64,000 nucleotides of DNA, taken from positions 22,019-86,018 of the forward strand of contig JAHBSF010000015.1 in the NCBI GenBank assembly GCA_019639255.1, given 5' to 3'. A program made the position numbers and the translations under genes. Shown one piece after another: positions 1-8,749 of the stretch. The first letter of the stretch is position 1. Every line of letters begins with the position of its first letter. The notes beneath the pieces are model-generated. The model saw nothing but the letters and a program-made list of their open reading frames with translations, searched no databases and had not been told where the DNA came from. The stretch is from Acidobacteriota bacterium. GTDB taxonomy: Bacteria > Acidobacteriota > Blastocatellia > RBC074.

Positions 1-141
1 GCGCCGGGAGCGAGCCGCGAATTTACAATCGACTTTGCGGTGCTCGATACCGGCGCAGCCGTAACCGGCGCAGCCGCGAAGATAAAAGCGTTGCAGGGCG
101 CGCAGCCTCCACAGATCGATGCCGCGCCGGAGAAGAGATGA
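1..141 (+). CDS. C-terminal end of an unknown protein (partial)
   Basis: Reading frame 1 is open from the window edge to a TGA at 139-141, giving 46 codons ending in ...DAAPEKR. The composition (Ala, Gly, acidic, few rare residues) suits a real GC-rich coding end, but no family is recognisable. The last codons and the stop (GAG AAG AGA TGA) are the outer arm of palindromic repeat copy 1, so the repeat appears to have supplied the C-terminus. It converges on the glycosyltransferase gene, which ends in the other arm of the same palindrome. The missing upstream part could change this call. Confidence 0.5.
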   Translation, partial: APGASREFTIDFAVLDTGAAVTGAAAKIKALQGAQPPQIDAAPEKR

Positions 142-215
142 CGACGGAAATAGTCAACCTTTCCGTTCTTTTCGTTTCTTTTCGTTTCTTTTCGTCTGTT
201 CCGTTATCTCTTCTC
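130..215. repeat. Family-1 palindromic repeat, copy 1
   Basis: The right arm (CGTCTGTTCCGTTATCTCTTC) is intact up to small changes and the left arm is shortened to GAAGAGATGACGACGG. It lies between two convergent genes and overlaps both stop codons: TGA at 139-141 for the left gene and TAA at 204-206 (minus strand) for the right gene. As RNA it would fold from either strand, so a bidirectional 3'-end hairpin is plausible. Confidence 0.85.
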
Positions 216-1505
216 CTCCTGCACCGGGGATTTTGATGGAGCCGCGGTAAAACCCAGTTCCGCGTAGATATCGCGCAGCGCATCGGTTAAGGCGGCGGCC
301 GAAAAACGCGCCTCGAACGTCGCGCGTGCGCGCTGCTGCAACCGCTCGCGCAACTCCGCATCGGTGACGATTCGATGCAGCGCCCGGCTGAGAGCCTCGA
401 CGTTGCCCGGTTCTACGAGCAGCGCGCTCTCGCCGTCGGTGACGTCTTCCGGAATGCCGTCCAGATCCGATGCGACGATTGCGGCGCCGGCCTGCATCGC
501 TTCGAGCATCGCCAGCGATCCGCTGCCTTCCTGCAGCGAGGGCAGCACGAAAACATCCGCATGCTGCAAATAGTCGAATGGGTCGGGCGCCCAACCCGTA
601 AACGTTATCTGATCGCCCAGGCGCAATCGCTCGGCCAGACGCCGGTTGGCGTTGAAGTATTCTCCGCCGCTCACCAGACAGGCCCGGAAACGCACTCCCC
701 GATCGCGCAATCCGGCCAGCGCGCGCAGCAATACCGGTATTCCCTTGCGCGGATCGTGCCGCGAAACCGATACGATCAACGGAGCGTCCCCGGGTCGCAG
801 CGCGGCGAGCGCGGGCGGGGGCGTCGCCGCCTGTTTCCTTCCTTCGTGCAGGAACGCCGCCTCCGAAGCGTAAGGCACACGACGCACCTGCGCCCCGGGC
901 CCGTATTGATCGTAAAAGCGGCGCCGCACAGCTTCATAATTCACCAGCAGCAGATGCGGCCGCGTGTAGGTGGCGCGCTCGTAGCGGCCGATTGCGCGTT
1001 CCATCCAGAACTGTTCGGCCCGATACAGCAGCCTTTGCACTTGCCCGTAGGACCGGTCTACCCCGCGCACCTTGCCCTGAAATTCGTGCTCGATCGTGGT
1101 GTAATGACTGTTGATTACTACCGTTCTGACGCCCCGGCGCAGCAGTTTCTCGGCCGCGGCGACTCCGCTGTAGCCCCAGATCGTGATGCCGTGAATCAGA
1201 TGCGGACCTTGTCTGGTTGAAAGGAATCGCACAATCGCCGCAGTAACGAAGGGAGCGGTCCAGAACAGGAGCTTCTTGCGCAACCCGGCCTCGATGGTTC
1301 TTTGCGGAAGGAAATCGGTGCGCACCAAATGAACTATGCCGAATTCGGTTTGCGCCGCGCCGGTTTCGGACGAGGCGCAAAAGATGTGCGGCTCGAATCC
1401 GGCGCCGAGCGCGGCGCGTGCGTGCACGCGAACGTAGCTGGTATGCCCGCCTATGCCCTCGCGCGGATCTCTGGCGGCGGTGAAGACTACAACAGGTTTG
1501 GTCAT
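204..1505 (-). CDS. Glycosyltransferase family 4 (GT-B fold)
   Basis: About 433 residues. The N-terminus MTKPVVVFTA followed by a glycine-rich GIGGHTSYV loop matches the acceptor half of GT4 enzymes. The C-terminal donor half has VSRHDPRKGI and the E-x7-E type motif LPSLQEGSGSLAMLEAMQAG, followed by ASDLDGIPEDV. It probably moves a sugar from a nucleotide donor to a glycan or lipid acceptor on the cytoplasmic side of the membrane; the substrate cannot be told. The frame can be extended to a GTG at 1523, which has GAGGAG directly before it; I prefer the ATG at 1505 because the family begins just before the first beta strand. The stop TAA and the final EEKR come from repeat copy 1. Confidence 0.85.
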   Translation of the reverse strand: MTKPVVVFTAARDPREGIGGHTSYVRVHARAALGAGFEPHIFCASSETGAAQTEFGIVHLVRTDFLPQRTIEAGLRKKLLFWTAPFVTAAIVRFLSTRQGPHLIHGITIWGYSGVAAAEKLLRRGVRTVVINSHYTTIEHEFQGKVRGVDRSYGQVQRLLYRAEQFWMERAIGRYERATYTRPHLLLVNYEAVRRRFYDQYGPGAQVRRVPYASEAAFLHEGRKQAATPPPALAALRPGDAPLIVSVSRHDPRKGIPVLLRALAGLRDRGVRFRACLVSGGEYFNANRRLAERLRLGDQITFTGWAPDPFDYLQHADVFVLPSLQEGSGSLAMLEAMQAGAAIVASDLDGIPEDVTDGESALLVEPGNVEALSRALHRIVTDAELRERLQQRARATFEARFSAAALTDALRDIYAELGFTAAPSKSPVQEEKR

Positions 1506-1710
1506 ATGCACACTGAATACCACTCCTCGAAAGTCATCAACAACCCGGCGGATGATTCAAAGCCCGCGCTCTGCACTTTCGGTTCAGAGTGGTTTGGCTG
1601 TAAGGAAGCTGCTGAGTAGATGGTTGATCTTGACATTCCGAATTTCTGCTGTAGGATGCCGCTGATTATCGGCAATATTAAGATTATCAGCAATATTTAA
1701 GAGCAGATAT

Positions 1711-1867
1711 TTAAACCGATCCACACGAGATCGGGACAAGCGGAGAGATAACGGAACAAACGAAATTAGACGGAACAGACGGAAATATTCAACTTTTCCG
1801 TAATTTTCGTATCATTTCGTTTGTTCCGTTATCTCTCTTTTATGCCCCGAAGTCGTGTAGAGTGATT
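1711..1867. repeat. Family-1 palindromic repeat, copy 2 (full length with outer boxes)
   Basis: This is the most complete copy. The core at 1742-1838 has arms starting GAGATAACGGAACAAACGAA and a centre of ATATTCAAC. It is framed by outer boxes CCACACGAGATCGGGAC on the left and GCCCCGAAGTCGTGTAG on the right, which are inverted relatives of one another. It lies in the 395-bp divergent region between the glycosyltransferase and the ParB-like gene, so here it is not at a gene end. The stretch 1506-1710 holds AT-rich short repeats around AATATTAAGATTATCAGC, and nothing else that I recognise. Confidence 0.9.
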
Positions 1868-1900
1868 GAGCGGCAGACGAAACCAGGCGAGTGCTGAACA

Positions 1901-2278
1901 ATGGCCTTGCGAAAGCAGTACTACTTTCGACCTTCAAGTCGCGGCCTCCTGGCCTGGGACGTAGATCGACTGATTCGGCTCTCGGATCACCTGCCACGGA
2001 AACGTGTTCCGCTGGATGAGATTCGCGAACTTGACGAAGACTGGTTCGGTGAAGACGAGCGGCCGACCTGGCGGGCCATGCTTGAGCACGTGCGATTGAT
2101 GGAAGAGGCGGATCTGTCCTTCCCGATCATCCTGTCGGCGAGCGGCGATGTGATGGATGGCATGCATCGCGTGGCCAAGGCTGCGCTGGAGGGACGCAGC
2201 GAAATAGTCGCCGTGCAGTTCGACGAGGATCCGGAACCAGATCACATCGGCCTTGGACCGAACGAGTTGCCGTACTGA
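1901..2278 (+). CDS. ParB/sulfiredoxin-like domain protein
   Basis: This is a 125-residue soluble protein. The segment SFPIILSASGDVMDGMHRVAKA resembles the ParB/Srx nuclease fold core, in which a conserved DG-x-HR motif binds nucleotide or metal (here DGMHR, about residues 86-90). The N-terminal half (LDEIRELDEDWFGED) is an acidic helical region seen in free-standing ParB-like proteins of accessory gene clusters. The start ATG follows the gap left by repeat copy 2, and repeat copy 3 begins 57 bp after the stop, so the gene sits alone between two palindromes. Its biochemical activity is unknown; ParB-like proteins of this size are usually annotated as hypothetical. Confidence 0.6.
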   Translation: MALRKQYYFRPSSRGLLAWDVDRLIRLSDHLPRKRVPLDEIRELDEDWFGEDERPTWRAMLEHVRLMEEADLSFPIILSASGDVMDGMHRVAKAALEGRSEIVAVQFDEDPEPDHIGLGPNELPY

Positions 2279-2334
2279 TCCATGACAGCGGTGGGCTTCT
2301 GTCCTTACGAGATTGGTACAAAGCGTGAGAGGGA

Positions 2335-2409
2335 AAGAGAGATAACGGAACAAACGAAATGAAACGAAAATCACCCAAAAGTTGAATATTTCTGTAGTTT
2401 CCGTTTTTA
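2335..2409. repeat. Family-1 palindromic repeat, copy 3 (right arm lost)
   Basis: The left arm (GAGATAACGGAACAAACGAAATG...) and the centre GTTGAATATT are present, then the sequence leaves the repeat after TTTCCGTTTTTAG. The left flank AGATTGGTACAAAGCGTGAG is shared with copy 23 at 58.6 kb. Confidence 0.8.
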
Positions 2410-2440
2410 GATTAGCGATGAAGAAGAAAGAGCCAGTTCA

Positions 2441-2469
2441 TTGACTACTGAACAGTGTGTAATTACATT
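2441..2469 (+). promoter_or_regulatory. Probable sigma-70 promoter of mazEF
   Basis: TTGACT at 2441-2446 and TACATT at 2464-2469 are separated by 17 bp. The expected transcription start falls almost on the antitoxin ATG at 2476, so the transcript may be leaderless. MazE usually autorepresses such a promoter; no clear operator palindrome is visible. Confidence 0.5.
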
Positions 2470-2475
2470 GTAGCT

Positions 2476-2730
2476 ATGAAGACCAGAATAATCAGAATTG
2501 GGAATTCACAAGGCATTCGCATCCCAAAGCTTTATTTGCAGCAAACAGGACTCAGTGAGGAAGTAGAACTTGATCTTCAGGATAACGAGATAGTAATCCG
2601 TCGGGTTGGACACCCAAGACAAGGCTGGGCCGAGGCATTTAGTGCGATGTCGGAACAGGGAGATGATCAGTTGCTCGACAAGGAGTCAGGAAGTCAATCC
2701 GGCTGGGACGAGGCTGAATGGCAGTGGTAG
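2476..2730 (+). CDS. mazE: MazE-type antitoxin (AbrB/SpoVT fold)
   Basis: 84 residues. The N-terminus MKTRIIRIGNSQGIRIPK is the classical swapped-hairpin AbrB/MazE DNA-binding domain; the C-terminal WAEAFSAMSEQGDD...WDEAEWQW is the acidic, aromatic tail that normally wraps the toxin. The frame is open upstream to 2455, but the ATG at 2476 is the family start. It overlaps the MazF gene by 13 bp, so the two are translationally coupled. Expected role: neutralise MazF and repress the operon. Confidence 0.9.
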   Translation: MKTRIIRIGNSQGIRIPKLYLQQTGLSEEVELDLQDNEIVIRRVGHPRQGWAEAFSAMSEQGDDQLLDKESGSQSGWDEAEWQW

Positions 2731-3047
2731 TCAAACGCTTCGATGTCTACCTGATTAATCTCGACCCTACGGTTGGAAGCGAGATTAAGAAGTCGCGCCC
2801 ATGCCTCATTATTTCTCCTGACGAAATGAACCGATACATCAATACGGTGATCGTTGCGCCAATGAGTACAAAGGGAAGAGCATATCCAACGAGGGTGGCT
2901 TGCAAGTTTCAAGGCAAACAGGGGCAGATTGTACTTGACCAAATTCGGACGGTGGATAAGGTGCGGCTGGTCAGGAGGCTGGGCAGAATTTCTTCGCAGA
3001 CGCAAACAAACGTATTGTCGGTCATAGGAGAGATGTTTGCGCCGTGA
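2718..3047 (+). CDS. mazF: MazF/PemK-type endoribonuclease toxin
   Basis: 109 residues. RFDVYLINLDPTVGSEIKKSRPCLIIS is the diagnostic first half (G-x-E, then the conserved RP-x-LI), followed by NTVIVAPMSTKG and a QIRTVDKVRL segment that carries the catalytic Arg/Thr region. It cuts mRNA or other RNA at short sequences when MazE is degraded. Length and motifs look intact, so an active toxin is likely. It directly follows and overlaps mazE. Confidence 0.92.
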   Translation: MAVVVKRFDVYLINLDPTVGSEIKKSRPCLIISPDEMNRYINTVIVAPMSTKGRAYPTRVACKFQGKQGQIVLDQIRTVDKVRLVRRLGRISSQTQTNVLSVIGEMFAP

Positions 3048-3178
3048 TGGCGCAACCTGACAATGGCATCAACCGGGGCCGCCGAAGCGAGTTTTGAATG
3101 GTTGCTTTCAGTTCGGTTCCGCAGCCCGGTCATGCCTGGCGTCAGGCGCTGCAGATCGGGCGAACACAGACTATATCG

Positions 3179-3610
3179 ATGGCCGAGAACAAGACCAAAC
3201 CCACCGACGCCGACGTCGAGGACTACATCGCCTCAAGAGCCAGTGAGCAGCAGCGTGCTGACTGCCGCAAATTGATGGCTTTGCTCCAGAAGGTCACCCG
3301 ACAGCCGCCAAGGATGTGGGGACCGAGCATCGTCGGCTATGGCGTCTACCGGTACACCTACGAGAGCGGGCGCACTGGAGAGGCTCCTCTGGCGGGCTTC
3401 GCCATCCGTGGGCGCGAACTGGTGGTCTACCTGGTTGCCGAAGGAGAGGGACAGAAGTCCCTGTTGTCCAAGCTTGGCAAGCACAAGATGGGCAAGTCCT
3501 GCCTGTACTTCAAGCAACTGGCCGATCTCGACAGTTCGGTGCTCAGGCAACTCATCGCCGGCTCCGTAGCAGAGTTGAGGCGTCGCTATGGGTTGCGCAG
3601 CGGCGCCTGA
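3179..3610 (+). CDS. DUF1801 domain protein
   Basis: 143 residues from ATG 3179 (MAENKTKPTDADVEDYIAS). The frame is open further upstream, but this start matches the family. The core MALLQKVTRQPPRMWGPSIVGYGVYRYTYESGR is the DUF1801 signature (Trp-Gly-x-Ser-Ile-Val-Gly-Tyr-Gly), and the C-terminal GKHKMGKSCLYFKQLADLD is also typical. Function is unestablished; relatives are small cytoplasmic proteins often found among accessory genes. The region 3611-3877 before the next gene contains only repeat copy 4 and a spacer without recognisable features. Confidence 0.85.
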   Translation: MAENKTKPTDADVEDYIASRASEQQRADCRKLMALLQKVTRQPPRMWGPSIVGYGVYRYTYESGRTGEAPLAGFAIRGRELVVYLVAEGEGQKSLLSKLGKHKMGKSCLYFKQLADLDSSVLRQLIAGSVAELRRRYGLRSGA

Positions 3611-3703
3611 CCCCTCGCTCGGGCCGATCCGCTACGGCAGGCGCTGTCCGGCCGCTCCAGGGTATTATCGGAGTGATTGGTGCGCGTCCAGTTGTTGGGC
3701 TGA

Positions 3704-5082
<1,379 letters not shown>

Positions 5083-5083
<1 letters not shown>

Positions 5084-5160
5084 CAAATGAAACGAAAATT
5101 ACGGAAATATGCAACTTTTCCGTAATTTTCGTATCATTTCGTTTGTTCCGTTATCTCTCT
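5083..5160. repeat. Family-1 palindromic repeat, copy 5
   Basis: The left arm is shortened (ACAAATGAAACGAAAATTACGG), the centre is ATATGCAAC, and the right arm is complete through GTTCCGTTATCTCTC. It starts immediately after the esterase stop and ends about 65 bp before the next gene. Confidence 0.85.
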
Positions 5161-5225
5161 TTCCTCTCACCCGGGAATTGCTGATACTCTGCCTGACTTT
5201 CAGCCAATGGATGGGATTTTTTTGA

Positions 5226-6788
5226 ATGCGCACGAAGCCGGCAACACGCATCGTCTGCATCGTCTGCATCACCTTTTGCGCTTTTCTCATCTCCTGCCAC
5301 GGGCGGAAAGAAACCGCTCCCGAGCGTTCCGCAGACGCGCTGCGCATCCTCACTCCGTTCCGCGTGCAGAGTCTGGAGCCGGCGCATCCCGCCTCGTATT
5401 TTCTGGTCGAGTTCGCGCTGGCCGAACTGCCGATGGTACTGCAGGACGACGGCGCTCTCAGACCGCATCTGCTGGAATCCTGCGAACGATTGGACGGGCG
5501 CAACTGGCGCTTGATCCTGCGCCCGAACATCAGGTTCCAAAACGGCAGGCCGCTTACTGCGGAGGCGCTCGCCGCTGCGATGAACCGGCAGTTGGAGCGC
5601 TCGGCTTCGGCCAGGGCCGTGCTGCCCGGAGCCGGCGTCGCCGTGCGCGGCGAACGCGAGGTGATACTCTCGACCCAACGCCCCGATCCGACGGTTCCGG
5701 CGGCCTTGGCCGACGAACAGGTATTCCCGGTCTATGATGTAGAGGCATTGGATGCGGCGCGTGGAGACGATGCGAAACTCATCGCCTGCGGATGTTTTAC
5801 CGGCCCCTATCGCGCCGCAGCTCTGGACGAACGTGAATTGAAAATGGTGCGGTTTGACGGGTACTGGCAGGGGCGCCCGCGGCTCCAATCCGTTTCCGTG
5901 CGCTTTATCGGCGACCCTCAGGCGCGCATCATGTCGGTGCAGAATGACGAAGCCGACATCGCGCTTTATCCCCCGAGCGAGGCTCAACTGATGCTGCGCG
6001 GCGCGTCGAATGCCTTCTTCACGACCAGTGCGTGGAGCCGCGGCGGTCCGCGCATTTTTCTGAATACGCGCCGGCCCCCGTTTGACGAACTCGCAGTGCG
6101 GCGCGCCTTCAGCCTCAGCGTAGGGTATGAATCGCTGGCGCGCGACATAGTCGAGGGCGTCGGCGAAGCAGCGACGGGTTTTTATCCGCCCGTGTATCCG
6201 TGGGCGGTGCAGAATCAGAAAACCGATGCGGCGGAAGCCGAACGCTTGCTGGATGAAGCGGGCTGGCGATCGAACGGCGGCGTGCGCGCGAAAAACGGGC
6301 GGAGACTGGAAATCACCCTGCTTACTTACCCGCAGCAGCCCGACTGGACGAAGATAGCCACGGCCCTTCAGTCACAGCTTGCCGGGACGGGTTTTATGTT
6401 GCGCATTCGCCGGGTGGAAGACATCAACGCCGCCATGAAGTTGCAGGATGACTGGCACTGTTCGATCAACTCGCCGGGCCTCGTAACGACGGGCGGAGCG
6501 CCCGAACCGTTCCTGCGCGAACACCTGCACAGCAAAGGCGAGCGCAATTTCGGAGGCGTAAACGATGCCGAGCTTGACCGTCTGCTCGACGAACTCGGCT
6601 CCGAATTCGACGAAACGCGCCGGAATGATATTCTGCGACGCATTCAGCAGATAGTCATTGCCGAGCGGGTGTATGAAGTGCGGCCGGTCTTTTTGCGGGC
6701 GCGCGTCGTGGTCGGTGCGCGCTGGCGCGGGTACCGGCCCTCGCCGCTGCTTCACCACGTAGACTGGGAGACCGGACCCGACCATTGA
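5226..6788 (+). CDS. ABC transporter substrate-binding lipoprotein, family 5 (peptide/nickel type)
   Basis: 520 residues. The lipobox LISC-H at residues 21-24 predicts a lipid-anchored protein. The body follows solute-binding family 5: LLESCERLDGRNWRLILRPNIRFQNGRPLTAEA, then GCFTGPYRAAALDERELKMVRFDGYW, then RIFLNTRRPPFDELAVRRAFSLSV. It delivers oligopeptides, nickel or a nickel chelate to the permeases encoded next. It is the first gene of a tightly overlapping operon; its stop overlaps the TTG start of the next gene. Confidence 0.88.
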   Translation: MRTKPATRIVCIVCITFCAFLISCHGRKETAPERSADALRILTPFRVQSLEPAHPASYFLVEFALAELPMVLQDDGALRPHLLESCERLDGRNWRLILRPNIRFQNGRPLTAEALAAAMNRQLERSASARAVLPGAGVAVRGEREVILSTQRPDPTVPAALADEQVFPVYDVEALDAARGDDAKLIACGCFTGPYRAAALDERELKMVRFDGYWQGRPRLQSVSVRFIGDPQARIMSVQNDEADIALYPPSEAQLMLRGASNAFFTTSAWSRGGPRIFLNTRRPPFDELAVRRAFSLSVGYESLARDIVEGVGEAATGFYPPVYPWAVQNQKTDAAEAERLLDEAGWRSNGGVRAKNGRRLEITLLTYPQQPDWTKIATALQSQLAGTGFMLRIRRVEDINAAMKLQDDWHCSINSPGLVTTGGAPEPFLREHLHSKGERNFGGVNDAELDRLLDELGSEFDETRRNDILRRIQQIVIAERVYEVRPVFLRARVVVGARWRGYRPSPLLHHVDWETGPDH

Positions 6789-7765
6789 ATCCAGAAACAG
6801 ACACTCTGCGACGTAAATACACAGCATTTCCGCGATGGATCGGCGTGCGTCTGCTGCACACGCTGCTGACGCTCGTTGGCGCAAGCATCCTGATCTGGGC
6901 ATTGCTGCCGCTGGCGCCGGGCGATCCGGCGCTGCGGACGCTGGAAGCGCTCGGCAACGACAATCCGCGCCCTGCGGAAGTGGAAGCGTTGCGCCGCGAA
7001 CTGAATCTCGATCGTTCGCTGCCCGCGCAATACCTGTCGTGGTTGTCGCGTGCGGTGCGAGGGGATCTGTCGGTGTCGTGGCAATCGGGCAGGCCGGTCA
7101 CGGCCGAGATCGGGAAACGGTTGCCGGCTACGTTTCTGCTCGCGGCCGTCACGCTGCTGCTGGCTGTAGGCATTGCGCTGCTGCTGGCGTTTATCAGCGC
7201 GGCGTTCCCGCACCGCTGGCCGGACGGGGCGGTTCGCTTCGTTGCACAACTTGGCGCTTCGGTTCCGGCATTCCTGCTCGGATTGCTGCTGATACAGTTC
7301 GTCGTCATTCGTTACGGCGTAGGGCGTGTGATCGCGGACGGTTCGGTCGGAGATGTCTGGCTGCCGGCTGCGTGCCTGGCGTTCGGGCGCGGAGTGGAAT
7401 GGGCGCAACTGCTGCGCATCGGTTTGCTGGAGGCATTGAGCGCGCGCTACACGCTGACGGCGAGGGCGCGCGGTGCACGGCGTCGGCGCATACTTGCGCG
7501 CTTTGCCCTGCCGAATGCGATGCTGCCGTTTTTCGCCGTAATCGGCATGAGCATCGGCGCGATGCTCGGGAGCGTAGCGATCATCGAATCGGTTTTTTCG
7601 TGGCCGGGGGTGGGAAGTTTTGCAGTGACCGCCATCACTGCCCGCGATCTGCCGGTGATTCAGGGATTCGTCCTTTTCAGCACGCTGATTTTCGTCATCT
7701 GCAGCCTGCTTGCGGATGTGGCGAGTGCGATTCTCGATCCGCGCTTGCGGGAGGGCGAGGAATGA
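6785..7765 (+). CDS. ABC transporter permease, DppB/NikB type
   Basis: 326 residues. It begins with a TTG that overlaps the upstream TGA; an internal GTG at 6845 would give a more usual N-terminus (RLLHTLLTLVGAS). The family landmark LAPGDPALRTLEALG is followed by QYLSWLSRAVRGDLSVSW, and the cytoplasmic EAA-like loop reads YTLTARARGARRRRILARFALPNAMLP. Five to six membrane segments are evident. It forms a heterodimer with the next gene product. Its stop overlaps the next ATG in the pattern ATGA. Confidence 0.9.
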   Translation: MNPETDTLRRKYTAFPRWIGVRLLHTLLTLVGASILIWALLPLAPGDPALRTLEALGNDNPRPAEVEALRRELNLDRSLPAQYLSWLSRAVRGDLSVSWQSGRPVTAEIGKRLPATFLLAAVTLLLAVGIALLLAFISAAFPHRWPDGAVRFVAQLGASVPAFLLGLLLIQFVVIRYGVGRVIADGSVGDVWLPAACLAFGRGVEWAQLLRIGLLEALSARYTLTARARGARRRRILARFALPNAMLPFFAVIGMSIGAMLGSVAIIESVFSWPGVGSFAVTAITARDLPVIQGFVLFSTLIFVICSLLADVASAILDPRLREGEE

Positions 7766-8649
7766 TGACGGCCGAACGGTTGCTGTTGCTCCGGCGCGAG
7801 GAGTTCCCGTTCACTCCGCGACGCGGTTTGTTACGGCGGTTTATGGAGCGGCGATCGGCTCAAATCGGATTGCTGATAGCTGCCTTTTTATGCACGGCGG
7901 CGCTGTTCGGCAACTGGATCTGGCGTGTTCCGCCCGAACGCATGAATCCGGAAGCGAAACTCGCGCCGCCCTCGCTCAGCCATCCCCTCGGCGCCGATCA
8001 GTTCGGTCGCGATCAACTGGCGCGCTTGCTCGATGGTGGACGGCGAAGTCTCGGGGCCGCGCTGACGGTGCTGGCCGGGGTGCTGCTTTTCAGTCTGATC
8101 GCGGGTATTGCGGCGGGAATGATCGGCGGCCTGGTAGAACAGATCCTGATGCGGTTGTTGGATGTGCTGCTGGCGATGCCCTCTATGGTGCTGGCGCTCG
8201 CAGTAGTAGGCGTGATGGGCGTCGGATACGGAAATCTGCTGCTGGCGCTCGTAGCGTCGTCGTGGGCGTATTACGCGCGTCTGGCTCGCAGTTGCGTTCG
8301 GGTTGTGCGGATGCGCGGAGATGTCGTCTCGGCGCGGCTGGCCGGCATCGGCTGGCTGCGCGTTGCGTCGGGTCATATCGTGCCCGGCGTAGCGAGGCAA
8401 CTGATTATCGTCGCTACGCTGGATCTGGGCAGCGTCATCATATGGATCGCCGGGTTGTCCTTTCTGGGTCTGGGCGTACAACCGCCGGATGCGGAATGGG
8501 GCGCGATGCTGGCCGAGTCGCGGCTGTATTTCACGGTTGCGCCGTGGCTGTTGTGCGCTCCGGCGTCGGCGATCTTTCTGGCCGTCCTTGCAGCAAATCT
8601 GATCGGCAACGCCCTGCGCGATGCGGCGGAGGTGCAATCAGGGGGATGA
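7762..8649 (+). CDS. ABC transporter permease, DppC/NikC type
   Basis: 295 residues from ATG 7762, overlapping the previous stop by 4 bp. Landmarks are PSLSHPLGADQFGRDQLARLLDGGRRSLGAA near the N-terminus, LLDVLLAMPSMVLALAVVGVMGVGY, and the EAA loop region ending GLSFLGLGVQPPDAEWGAML. These are all characteristic of DppC/OppC/NikC permeases. The end of the gene lies in a 75-bp tandem duplication that separates it from the ATPase gene. Confidence 0.9.
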   Translation: MMTAERLLLLRREEFPFTPRRGLLRRFMERRSAQIGLLIAAFLCTAALFGNWIWRVPPERMNPEAKLAPPSLSHPLGADQFGRDQLARLLDGGRRSLGAALTVLAGVLLFSLIAGIAAGMIGGLVEQILMRLLDVLLAMPSMVLALAVVGVMGVGYGNLLLALVASSWAYYARLARSCVRVVRMRGDVVSARLAGIGWLRVASGHIVPGVARQLIIVATLDLGSVIIWIAGLSFLGLGVQPPDAEWGAMLAESRLYFTVAPWLLCAPASAIFLAVLAANLIGNALRDAAEVQSGG

Positions 8650-8749
8650 GCGAACCGGCGCCGCAATGCGGAACGGGAACTGAAGATTGAATTATGATCG
8701 GATTGGGTGCAATCAACGGGATGAGCGAACCGGTGCTGCAGTGCGAAGG
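8631..8749. repeat. 75-bp tandem duplication at the permease-ATPase junction
   Basis: GGTGCAATCA followed by GGGATGAGCGAACCGG occurs at 8631 and again at 8706, offset by 75 bp, with scattered differences downstream. The first copy holds ATGA overlapping the permease stop and encodes a 14-codon stub (MSEPAPQCGTGTED, then TGA) resembling the start of the ATPase (MSEPVLQCEG). Confidence 0.85.

Noticed and set aside
1812..1997. Small frames ending in EITEQTK near several palindromes.
   Set aside because: The repeat arm itself encodes EITEQTK in one frame. These are translations of the repeat, except where a true gene runs into it.
3048..3178. Possible integron attC site between mazF and the DUF1801 gene.
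   Set aside because: No GTTRRRY/RYYYAAC pair could be found, and no integron integrase is present.
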